Positions 6,719 through 13,629 of a DNA stretch of 14,958 bases are shown one piece after another. Numbering within the stretch: the stretch's first letter is position 1; each line of letters opens with the position of its first letter. The stretch is from an uncultured Saprospiraceae bacterium. GTDB taxonomy: Bacteria; Bacteroidota; Bacteroidia; Chitinophagales; Saprospiraceae. The DNA lies in assembly GCA_905479665.1 (NCBI GenBank), contig CAJQNM010000821.1:1-14958 (forward strand). The letters run 5' to 3'. The position numbers and the translations under genes were made by a program. A model generated the notes under the pieces. It worked only from the letters and a program-made list of their open reading frames with translations. It searched no databases and had not been told where the DNA came from.

Positions 6719-7860
6719 AAGGAAGTTTTCTTGAGAATATTTTGCAATTTTTCTACCAGGTAGCCCACTTCGGCGCTGGTGTTCATTTCTGAAAATGAGA
6801 AGCGTATCGCGCTGCCTTTAAATTCCGGATACAAGTGAGCAATAACATGTGAACCGACTGCGGCTCCAGAAGAACAAGCACTGCCGCCAGATGCACAAAT
6901 GCCCTCGATGTCTAGATTGAGGAGGAGTAGATCACTGTAAGCAGATGGTGGAAAACCTACATTGAGTACCGTGTTGAGGGCTTCTCCATCAGGATCACCA
7001 TGAATCTGCAGGCCGTCAAAATTTTCTTCCAAATCAGTTCGAAGCCGATCTCGTAATTGCTTGACATATAGATGGTTTTCATCCATTCGATCTATGCTTA
7101 CTTGAAGTGCAGTGGCGAGCCCGGCGATACCAGATATGTTTTCAGTACCTGCTCGCATGTTCCTCTCTTGACCTCCTCCATCCATCATAGGCTTGATCGC
7201 AATGTCTCCATTGATGTAGAGCACTCCGACTCCTTTCGGTCCATGAAATTTATGTGCTGCCCCGGTCACAAAATCAATTTCAATAGTTGAGAGATCAAGC
7301 GGAAAATGACCGAACGTCTGCACGGTATCTGAATGAAAATAGGCACCATATTCTCGACAAAGCTCACCGGTTCGGGAGAGGTCGATCATGGTCCCAATCT
7401 CATTATTAGCGTGCATCAAACTGACCAGTGTAGTCTGTGAGGAATCCTGCAGTAAGGTGCGGAGGTGGCCGAGATCAGGCCTTCCGGCCGGTTCGAGATT
7501 GACGTATTCGACCTGAATATTTGCTGATGCGATAAGACTGGCTATACTATGACTGACACAGTGATGTTCGATGTGAGACGTAATAATACGTTTTACTCCG
7601 AGGTCACGCACAGAGCATTTGAGGGCAGTGTTGCTTGCTTCTGTGCCACCCGACGTAAAAAAAATCTCACCCAAAGATGCTTGCAGATAGTTCGCTACCG
7701 TTTTGCGCGACTCCTCAATGATCGTCCTGGCTTCTCTACCAAGATGATGAATAGAGGAAGGATTGCCAAAGTGAGTATGTAGCACTTCTGCCATTCGATC
7801 CACCACTTCCGGATACAAAGGTGTCGTGGCGGCATTATCCAGATAGATTTTCTGTTTCAT
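6703..7860 (-). CDS. Cysteine desulfurase (NifS/IscS family)
   Basis: A PLP enzyme of 385 residues that converts cysteine to alanine and a protein persulfide, supplying sulfur for Fe-S clusters or tRNA thiolation. LDNAATTPLYP (7-17) opens the family fold, GGTEASNTA (71-79) binds the PLP phosphate, EHH (98-100) stacks on the cofactor, Asp178 pairs with its pyridine nitrogen, and Lys204 in AAHKFHGPKG forms the Schiff base. Cys329 in SGGSACSSG accepts the sulfur; its loop is of the short-to-mid class I type. Length is normal. The start overlaps the glmM stop by ATGA, so it is probably the second cistron of an operon with glmM. No iscU, sufE or other Fe-S scaffold is visible here, so the sulfur acceptor cannot be named. 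Confidence 0.9.
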   Translation of the reverse strand: MKQKIYLDNAATTPLYPEVVDRMAEVLHTHFGNPSSIHHLGREARTIIEESRKTVANYLQASLGEIFFTSGGTEASNTALKCSVRDLGVKRIITSHIEHHCVSHSIASLIASANIQVEYVNLEPAGRPDLGHLRTLLQDSSQTTLVSLMHANNEIGTMIDLSRTGELCREYGAYFHSDTVQTFGHFPLDLSTIEIDFVTGAAHKFHGPKGVGVLYINGDIAIKPMMDGGGQERNMRAGTENISGIAGLATALQVSIDRMDENHLYVKQLRDRLRTDLEENFDGLQIHGDPDGEALNTVLNVGFPPSAYSDLLLLNLDIEGICASGGSACSSGAAVGSHVIAHLYPEFKGSAIRFSFSEMNTSAEVGYLVEKLQNILKKTSLQAGA

Positions 7861-9227
7861 AAGGATTCTATTTCTTCGACAAAACGCATGGCGAGGCGCT
7901 CGGCTTTTTCTGCGGTACTGCTTTCAGCATATACTCGAATGATCGGCTCAGTATTGCTTTTTCGCATGTGCACCCACTCGCGATTGAGGAGTAATTTTAG
8001 CCCATCTACTGTATCTTGAGGAGTGTTTTGGTGGCGTTCTTTCATTTGAGCGAGAACGACCTCGGGATCTAAATTCGTCAGTTGGACTTTCTTTTTCGAA
8101 ATCGAGAAATCGGGCAGTGATCTACGGATCTCGCTGGTGGTTTGCTTGCGTTTTGCGAGCATGGTCAAAAAAAGTACGACACCGACCAAGGCATCGCGGC
8201 CGTAGTGCGAGGCAGGGTAAATGACGCCACCGTTTCCTTCACCTCCAAATACGGCATTGACTTCCTTCATCTTGGTGACTACGTTTACCTCGCCCACGGC
8301 GGATGCAGAGTAGGTCCCGCCATACTTTTCGGTGACTTCCAGGAGTGCGCGAGTACTGGAGAGATTCGAGACGGTATTGCCGGCTTGATGACTCAGGATA
8401 TGATCTGCGATTGCCACTATAGTGTACTCCTCCCCAAACATTGATCCATCTTCTGAGACAAATGCCAGTCGGTCTACATCCGGATCTACCGAGATGCCAA
8501 GGTCACAATTCTGCGCACGCACTGTGCTGGCTAGCGCTGTAAGATGTGCCGGAAGAGGTTCTGGATTATGGGCAAAGTCTCCCGAGAGATCGTCATTGAT
8601 GGTGATTACCTCACAACCAAGTTCTTTGAGTAAGGGTGTGATCGAGATTGAGCCGGTGGAGTTGATGGCGTCAACAGCTACTTTAAAACCGCTCTTACGA
8701 ATCAAATTGGCATCGACATGGGGAAGCTGAAGGCAATGGGCAATGTGCTTTTCCAGATAGCTGTGGTCCTCACGATAGGTGCCCAGATGGTCGATCTCAC
8801 TGTAGTAAAAGTCCATCGCAGCCACCAATTTGAGAATTTCTTCTCCCGTCTCCGGTGAAATAAATTCACCTTGACCGTTGAGGAATTTGAGGGCATTCCA
8901 TTGCCGAGGATTGTGGCTGGCAGTGAGGATGATTCCCCCTGCTGCTTTCTCCCATGTCACTGCAAGTTCGACTGTAGGGGTTGTGGAAAGTCCAATATTT
9001 ACAACGTCAATGCCTTGGCTCAGCAGCGTTGAGACCACCAAATGACTGACGATCTCACCGGATATTCTAGCATCACGCCCCAAGACCACTTTTGGTCGTT
9101 CCGTTTTTTGTCGAAGCCAGGAGCCATACCCCGAGGTGCAGGCCACAATATCAATGGGAGTAAGATTCTTACCAGACGAACCGCCGATGGTACCGCGAAT
9201 GCCAGAAATGGATTTGATCAATGTCAT
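7857..9227 (-). CDS. glmM: Phosphoglucosamine mutase (alpha-D-phosphohexomutase family)
   Basis: A cytoplasmic enzyme of 456 residues that converts glucosamine-6-phosphate to glucosamine-1-phosphate on the way to UDP-GlcNAc for peptidoglycan and lipopolysaccharide. The phosphoserine loop is TASHNPRQWN (102-111, Ser104). The metal loop is DPDVDR (248-253), with Asp248, Asp250 and Asp252 as ligands. GGEGNGG (328-334) is the sugar-binding loop, and RKSNTEPIIR (422-431) binds the substrate phosphate. The GEGNGG and SNTEP forms fit the Bacteroidota and archaeal-like branch, not the E. coli GEQSGH type, so phosphomannomutase activity is a possible alternative or side activity. The ATG is at 9225-9227. 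The downstream desulfurase is translationally coupled to it. Confidence 0.85.
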   Translation of the reverse strand: MTLIKSISGIRGTIGGSSGKNLTPIDIVACTSGYGSWLRQKTERPKVVLGRDARISGEIVSHLVVSTLLSQGIDVVNIGLSTTPTVELAVTWEKAAGGIILTASHNPRQWNALKFLNGQGEFISPETGEEILKLVAAMDFYYSEIDHLGTYREDHSYLEKHIAHCLQLPHVDANLIRKSGFKVAVDAINSTGSISITPLLKELGCEVITINDDLSGDFAHNPEPLPAHLTALASTVRAQNCDLGISVDPDVDRLAFVSEDGSMFGEEYTIVAIADHILSHQAGNTVSNLSSTRALLEVTEKYGGTYSASAVGEVNVVTKMKEVNAVFGGEGNGGVIYPASHYGRDALVGVVLFLTMLAKRKQTTSEIRRSLPDFSISKKKVQLTNLDPEVVLAQMKERHQNTPQDTVDGLKLLLNREWVHMRKSNTEPIIRVYAESSTAEKAERLAMRFVEEIESL

Positions 9228-9247
9228 ATCACCATGTATCTAAGGCC

Positions 9248-9267
9248 GCTAAAAGTAAGAATTTAGC
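9248..9267. promoter_or_regulatory. Dyad GCTAAA-N8-TTTAGC between glmM and the PAP2 gene
   Basis: GCTAAA (9248-9253) and TTTAGC (9262-9267) form a perfect 6-bp dyad with an 8-bp spacer in the 73-bp gap between divergent glmM and the PAP2 gene. The left half extends as CCGCTAAAA, which also occurs on the minus strand upstream of lysA. It is a candidate operator, but short and unsupported by other data. Confidence 0.3.
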
Positions 9268-9300
9268 ACCTTTGGGAGCGGATGAAGAAGCGCGATTAAT

Positions 9301-9885
9301 ATGATGTCAGAAATACTAGCACTCGATGAACAAATCTTCTTGTGGATCAATCAATTGCGTATTCCCTTGTTTGAAGAATTTTCACCCTACTATCGGCACA
9401 AGTTAATTTGGCTACCCCTCTATATTTTTCTGGCTTCCTATTTCGTGATCAATTATGGAAAAAAGGGATGGTGGGTCATCGTTTTTGGACTGATCACAGT
9501 CGGACTATCAGACACCGCTAGTTCGCAGTGGGTCAAGAAGTCGGTGCAGCGCCTTCGGCCCTGCAATACGACGGAGCTGCAACCATACATAATAGAACGT
9601 GTGCGCTGTGGCGGCGGGTACAGCTTTACGTCATCGCATGCCACCAATCACGGAGCCCTGGCTTTTTATTTTTTCTTTATTCTGGCCGGCGTTCGAAATA
9701 AATGGCACTGGGGACTGCTGGCCTGGGCGGTCTCTATTTCGTTTGCACAGGTGTATGTCGGCGTACACTATCCACTTGATGTGATCTGTGGCTTACTTCT
9801 GGGCGTGGGTATCGGATGGACGACTGGCTCTGTATTCAATCGCTATCAAGGGCTTATCCCCGCCAGTGTATCTCCGGATCCGTAA
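9301..9885 (+). CDS. PAP2 family membrane phosphatase (possible undecaprenyl-diphosphatase)
   Basis: An integral membrane protein of 194 residues with about five transmembrane helices. The type 2 phosphatidic acid phosphatase motifs are present in order: KKSVQRLRP (79-87, K-x6-RP), SFTSSHATN (108-116, the His113 region) and AQVYVGVHYPLD (149-160, nucleophile His156 and Asp160). In motif 3 the usual Ser-Arg is Ala-Gln, so the active-site Arg is replaced by Gln. The family dephosphorylates lipid phosphates; in Bacteroidota a common role is recycling undecaprenyl diphosphate for wall synthesis, and glmM next door is suggestive but not proof. The start is ATG 9301; the ATG at 9304 is equally possible. 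The 3' end overlaps the convergent lysA by 32 bp. Confidence 0.82.
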   Translation: MMSEILALDEQIFLWINQLRIPLFEEFSPYYRHKLIWLPLYIFLASYFVINYGKKGWWVIVFGLITVGLSDTASSQWVKKSVQRLRPCNTTELQPYIIERVRCGGGYSFTSSHATNHGALAFYFFFILAGVRNKWHWGLLAWAVSISFAQVYVGVHYPLDVICGLLLGVGIGWTTGSVFNRYQGLIPASVSPDP

Positions 9886-11095
9886 GATCACGAAAGAGAT
9901 CTTCCAGCTCTTGTCGCCTCCGGATCAGGTAAGGTATACCCTCATGTACAAGGACCTCCGCTGGCAGTAATCTTGAATTGTAGTTTGATGCCATCATAAA
10001 GCAGTAGGCTCCTGCATTGCGAAATGCAAGTAGGTCACCTGGCCTAATTTTGGAAATGGCACGGTTCCAAGCAAAGGTGTCTGTCTCGCAAATGTATCCG
10101 ACCACCGAGTAGTCTTCCAAGGTGTCATTTGGATTGCTTACGTTGACTATTTCGTGATAGGAATCATAAAACATGGGTCGGATAAAGTGGTTCAACCCGC
10201 TATTGACTCCGGCAAAAATGGTATTTATAGCCTGTTTGATGGCGTTCACCCGAACGACGAAGGTGCCGGCATCAGAAACCAAGTACTTCCCTGGTTCGAT
10301 CATCAATTCCAATTGCCGACCTTCTTTGGCGCAAAATTCATTGAACTTAGCGCTGACTTCTCGGCCAAATAGATCAATGTCGGTAGTGGCATCATTTGGA
10401 TGGTAGGGGACTTTAAATCCAGAGCCAAAATCGAGATATTCAAGGTTTTGAAAAGTGTGGGCTACCTCAAATAGGATATCGGTGGCTTGCAAAAAAAGGG
10501 AGACATCCAGGATATCTGAGCCGGTGTGCATGTGCAGGCCGATCACCTTCACGTTGTTTTCCTTGAGGTGAAGTCGCACTTTCTCTAAATAGCGGATGGG
10601 AATGCCAAATTTAGAATCGCTGTGCCCGACTGATATTTTTTCATTACCACCTGCCTTCACTCCAGGATTGATGCGAAGAGCGACAGGTATGCCGGGATGA
10701 TGGACACCCCAGTAGCGAATGGCATCGAGATTATCTAAGGTGATACGAACACCCAGTTTTTTTGCTGCCGACAATTCTGAGCTCGCCACGGAGCTTGGCG
10801 TAAAGACAATTTGATTTGGATCAAAACCTGCTTTGAGGGCTAGATGAATTTCACCAATGGAAACAGCATCGATGCCTGATCCCAAGGAATGCATGAGCCG
10901 TAAGATGGAAATGTTGGTGAGCGCTTTACAGGCGTAGTTGATGCTCAGTTTCTCTACATTAAAGACAGACTTGAGCTTGGCATATTGCCGCGCTACAACC
11001 TCGCTATCGTAAATGTATAGTGGGGTGCCGTACTCCGCGCACAAATCGGAAATGGAATTTCCTTGTATCGTAAATTGTTCACCTTGCACAACCAT
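9854..11095 (-). CDS. lysA: Diaminopimelate decarboxylase
   Basis: A fold-III PLP enzyme of 413 residues that removes carbon dioxide from meso-diaminopimelate to give L-lysine. The N-terminal barrel carries the Schiff-base Lys57 in NYACKALTN and the HMHTGSDI loop (188-195, His190). Further barrel motifs are LDFGSGFKV (221-229) and IEPGKYLV (266-273). The C-terminal domain has the active-site Cys336 in ICETDTF and ends with GAYCFMMASNYNSR (362-375), matching the Bacteroidota LysA form I know. Length is normal. It is the last of two minus-strand genes after nhaD (65-bp gap) and converges on the PAP2 gene with a 32-bp overlap. An arginine or ornithine decarboxylase of the same fold is the alternative, but the motif set fits LysA best. 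Confidence 0.88.
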   Translation of the reverse strand: MVVQGEQFTIQGNSISDLCAEYGTPLYIYDSEVVARQYAKLKSVFNVEKLSINYACKALTNISILRLMHSLGSGIDAVSIGEIHLALKAGFDPNQIVFTPSSVASSELSAAKKLGVRITLDNLDAIRYWGVHHPGIPVALRINPGVKAGGNEKISVGHSDSKFGIPIRYLEKVRLHLKENNVKVIGLHMHTGSDILDVSLFLQATDILFEVAHTFQNLEYLDFGSGFKVPYHPNDATTDIDLFGREVSAKFNEFCAKEGRQLELMIEPGKYLVSDAGTFVVRVNAIKQAINTIFAGVNSGLNHFIRPMFYDSYHEIVNVSNPNDTLEDYSVVGYICETDTFAWNRAISKIRPGDLLAFRNAGAYCFMMASNYNSRLLPAEVLVHEGIPYLIRRRQELEDLFRDLTDPEIHWRG

Positions 11096-11135
11096 AGTAG
11101 CAACCCAAAATTTCGCCGAAAGAAATTAAAATTAT

Positions 11136-11151
11136 CGCTACTATTTTAGCG
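11136..11151 (-). terminator. Weak hairpin with T-rich tail between nhaD and lysA
   Basis: On the minus strand CGCTA and TAGCG pair around a 6-nt loop, followed by an AT-rich stretch starting ATAATTTTAATTT. It lies in the 65-bp gap after nhaD and may attenuate or end its transcript. The 5-bp stem is weak, and the same site contains the CCGCTAAAA seen upstream of glmM, so it may be an operator instead. Confidence 0.3.
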
Positions 11152-11160
11152 GTTGGAAAA

Positions 11161-12486
11161 TTAATTTAGAATAGGGTAGAGCAAGAGATAGACCGCCGCC
11201 CCGGCTAAGAAGCCCGACATCGCCAGCAACGTGAGTTTTTTGAAATACCAGATGAAGTCGATTCGTTCCATACCCATGGCTGCTACACCAGCTGCTGATC
11301 CAATAATCAACATGCTACCGCCCGTACCTGCGGAGTACGCAATAAAGTGCCAGAGGTGGCTGTCTGTCGGTTCGGCGTACATGCCCATCGACGCTGCGAC
11401 GAGCGGTACATTGTCAATAATGGCAGAGAGAAAGCCCAATAGAATAATGACGATGTCCTGATTGGGCACCATGGTATCCAGTTGTTCTGCGATGGAGCGT
11501 AGAAAGCCCACCGGATCACCTCCCATGCCCATGACGGCTACAGACTCTAGTGCAGCAACAGCAATCAATATACCGAGGAAGAATAGGATACTTGACAATT
11601 CAATCCGGGAGAGTGCCGTATGTGCTGAATAGAGATGTTTTCGTTCCTCGGTAAAGTCTTCTTCAGGATGGATGAATTCTGAAACCAGCCAAACGACACC
11701 CAAGGACAACATCATGCCGACATAGGGTGGCAGGTGTGTCACGGATTTGAAAATAGGCACGAAGATCAGACCGCCTAGACCTACGGCGAGCATAGTAGAG
11801 CTACTAAGAAGTTTTTCATCTGTTCCTTCTTCGGGCTTGGCAATGTTAAACGACCCACGGAAAGGCTTCATGAAGGTTGCGATGATCACCGGAACAGTAA
11901 TGCAGACGATCGAGGGAATGATCAGATTACGGATAAGTCCCATCGTAGTCACTTTGTCTCCTATCCACAACATCGTTGTGGTGACATCGCCAATAGGGGA
12001 CCAAGCCCCGCCTGCATTTGCCCCGATCACACCTATGCATACATACCAGAGCCGTACTTCTCGATCTGGGATAAGTCGCCGTAGCAGGGACACCAAAACG
12101 ATGGTCGATGCCAGATTGTCGAGTGTGGCTGAAAGAAAGAAAGAAAGCACGGCAATCAGAATCAGCATTTTGGTTTTGCTGGTCGTAGAGATGCGGCGAG
12201 TGATCACACCAAAGCCCTTATGTAGATCAATCAGCTCCACGATCGTCATGGCCCCGATGAGGAAGAACAGTATTTCAGCAGTTTTACCAACATGATGCAG
12301 AAGTACATCTTGAATATCTGCCGTATGATGGTGATGGTCGACAACGTCCAAATGACCGATAGAAATCAATGCCCAGCACAATGCTCCCATAAGGAGTGCT
12401 GGTACAGTCTTATCGAGTTTGAGTGGATGCTCAAAAACTATCGTGATATACCCGAGAATAAAACAGATGACAATTCCTGTAAGCAT
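11161..12486 (-). CDS. nhaD: Na+/H+ antiporter, NhaD family
   Basis: A polytopic membrane protein of 441 residues, with about 11-12 hydrophobic segments, in the NhaD group of the ion transporter superfamily. It exports sodium or lithium in exchange for protons, giving salt and alkali tolerance. Diagnostic stretches are FEHPLKLDKTVPALL near the N-terminus, LSATLDNLAST (about 118-128), NAGGAWSPIGDVTTTMLW (about 157-174) and SAIIDNVPLVAASMGMY near the C-terminus. Such Asp/Asn-bearing helices are the family hallmark. I start at ATG 12486 because the family begins with a short segment before EHPLK; an upstream TTG at 12561 would add 25 non-hydrophobic residues. A loop after the first helices holds four consecutive His (51-54) and two more at 64-65. 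Divergent from dusB, with a candidate promoter upstream. Confidence 0.87.
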   Translation of the reverse strand: MLTGIVICFILGYITIVFEHPLKLDKTVPALLMGALCWALISIGHLDVVDHHHHTADIQDVLLHHVGKTAEILFFLIGAMTIVELIDLHKGFGVITRRISTTSKTKMLILIAVLSFFLSATLDNLASTIVLVSLLRRLIPDREVRLWYVCIGVIGANAGGAWSPIGDVTTTMLWIGDKVTTMGLIRNLIIPSIVCITVPVIIATFMKPFRGSFNIAKPEEGTDEKLLSSSTMLAVGLGGLIFVPIFKSVTHLPPYVGMMLSLGVVWLVSEFIHPEEDFTEERKHLYSAHTALSRIELSSILFFLGILIAVAALESVAVMGMGGDPVGFLRSIAEQLDTMVPNQDIVIILLGFLSAIIDNVPLVAASMGMYAEPTDSHLWHFIAYSAGTGGSMLIIGSAAGVAAMGMERIDFIWYFKKLTLLAMSGFLAGAAVYLLLYPILN

Positions 12487-12528
12487 GTTGGTCTCGTTTG
12501 GTTTAGCTACTGAAAAGCGGGGAAGATA

Positions 12529-12561
12529 GAAATTTAGTGCTCGACCGCCATGGTTTGTCAA
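12529..12561 (-). promoter_or_regulatory. Candidate promoter for nhaD
   Basis: On the minus strand TTG (12559-12561) is followed after 22 bp by TAAATTTC (12529-12536), one mismatch from the -7 consensus TAnnTTTG. The spacing is at the long end of what Bacteroidota promoters show. The implied leader to the ATG at 12486 is about 35 nt. Confidence 0.35.
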
Positions 12562-12586
12562 GAATAAATTAGAAATGCCATCCGAT

Positions 12587-12617
12587 CTGGAAATACCAGC
12601 CTAGAGGGCTACCTTTG
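12587..12617 (+). promoter_or_regulatory. Candidate dusB promoter, close enough to be leaderless
   Basis: TACCTTTG (12610-12617) fits the -7 consensus TAnnTTTG exactly. A CTG (12587-12589), one mismatch from TTG, lies 20 bp upstream. With the usual 5-8 bp to the start of transcription, the first base would be at or next to the A of the dusB ATG (12625), with no room for a ribosome-binding site. Confidence 0.45.
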
Positions 12618-12624
12618 CACTGCT

Positions 12625-13626
12625 ATGCTTAAGATTGCAGATATCGAGCTCGGAGAATTTCCGCTGTTTCTGGCACCGATGGAAGACGTGAGTGATCCGC
12701 CTTTTCGGGCCTTGTGCAAGGAGCAAGGGTGCGATATGATGTACACGGAGTTTATCGCTGTCGAAGGGCTCATCCGGGATGCCCATAAGAGTGTGCAGAA
12801 ACTTGACATCTATGATAAGGAGCGCCCGATCGGGATTCAAATTTTTGGGGCAGAGCTCAGCTCGATGCAGCGTGCAGCTGAAATAGTAGAGGAAGCTGGT
12901 CCCGAGTTACTCGATATTAATTATGGATGTCCCGTCAAGAAAGTGGTGTGTAAGATGGCGGGAGCAGGTATTCTGCAAGATATCGATCGGATGGTCAAAC
13001 TGACCGACACCATTGTGAAGGCGACCAAACTTCCGGTTACGGTCAAGACACGTCTCGGCTGGAATGACCAGACCAAGCACATCGTCGAGGTAGCCGAGAG
13101 GCTACAGGATGTGGGCATTAAGGCGATCAGTATACATGGCCGGACGCGGAAACAGATGTACAAAGGAGAAGCAGATTGGTCTCTGATCGCAGCAGTGAAA
13201 GAAAATCCACGGATGCATATACCCGTGATTGGCAATGGGGATATCGATACCCCGGAGAAGGCAGTAAGCTATAAGAATCGCTATGGTGTGGATGGCATTA
13301 TGATCGGACGGGCGAGTATCGGAAATCCTTGGATATTCAGAGAAATAAAACACTTTGTAAAAACGGGTGAGCTTCTTCCTCCACCAACACTTGAAGAGAA
13401 GGTAGAAGCCGTACGCCGACACTTGGCGACCTCGATCGAGTGGAAAGGCCCCAAGCTGGGCGTATTGGAAATGCGGAGGCACTATGCAAACTATTTTCGG
13501 GGCTTGCCGGGTGTAAAGCAATTTCGCAATCGACTGGTCACAGCGGATGAGCCTGCCGCCGTATTTGAAATCCTTGACGAGGTACTGCAGCACTATGCTC
13601 GGATCTCTGAATACGAACTGGTCTAA
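12625..13626 (+). CDS. dusB: tRNA-dihydrouridine synthase, DusB-like
   Basis: A cytoplasmic FMN enzyme of 333 residues that reduces specific uridines of tRNA to dihydrouridine with NADPH. The N-terminus has LFLAPMEDVSDPPFR (14-28) for FMN, TEFI (41-44), and NYGCPVKKVVCKMAGAG (99-115), in which Cys102 is the catalytic acid. KTRLGW (141-146) and IHGRTRKQMYKG (170-181) follow, then GNGD (203-206) and GVDGIMIGRASIGNPWIF (221-238) for phosphate and FMN binding. The C-terminal helical domain (about 245-333) is the tRNA-binding part. Length is normal. I use the name dusB because the KTRLGW and NPWIF forms and overall length fit the bacterial DusB group; the exact uridine modified cannot be read from sequence. 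It is followed after 3 nt by the CCA enzyme. Confidence 0.88.
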   Translation: MLKIADIELGEFPLFLAPMEDVSDPPFRALCKEQGCDMMYTEFIAVEGLIRDAHKSVQKLDIYDKERPIGIQIFGAELSSMQRAAEIVEEAGPELLDINYGCPVKKVVCKMAGAGILQDIDRMVKLTDTIVKATKLPVTVKTRLGWNDQTKHIVEVAERLQDVGIKAISIHGRTRKQMYKGEADWSLIAAVKENPRMHIPVIGNGDIDTPEKAVSYKNRYGVDGIMIGRASIGNPWIFREIKHFVKTGELLPPPTLEEKVEAVRRHLATSIEWKGPKLGVLEMRRHYANYFRGLPGVKQFRNRLVTADEPAAVFEILDEVLQHYARISEYELV

Positions 13627-13629
13627 CTC

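Noticed and set aside
11747..12295. 182-codon open frame antisense to nhaD
   Set aside because: It lies wholly inside nhaD, which has strong family motifs; the antisense product is low in recognisable structure and has no motif.
12487..12561. 25-residue N-terminal extension of NhaD from TTG 12561
   Set aside because: The extension is non-hydrophobic and unlike the family start; the same TTG is better read as part of a promoter.
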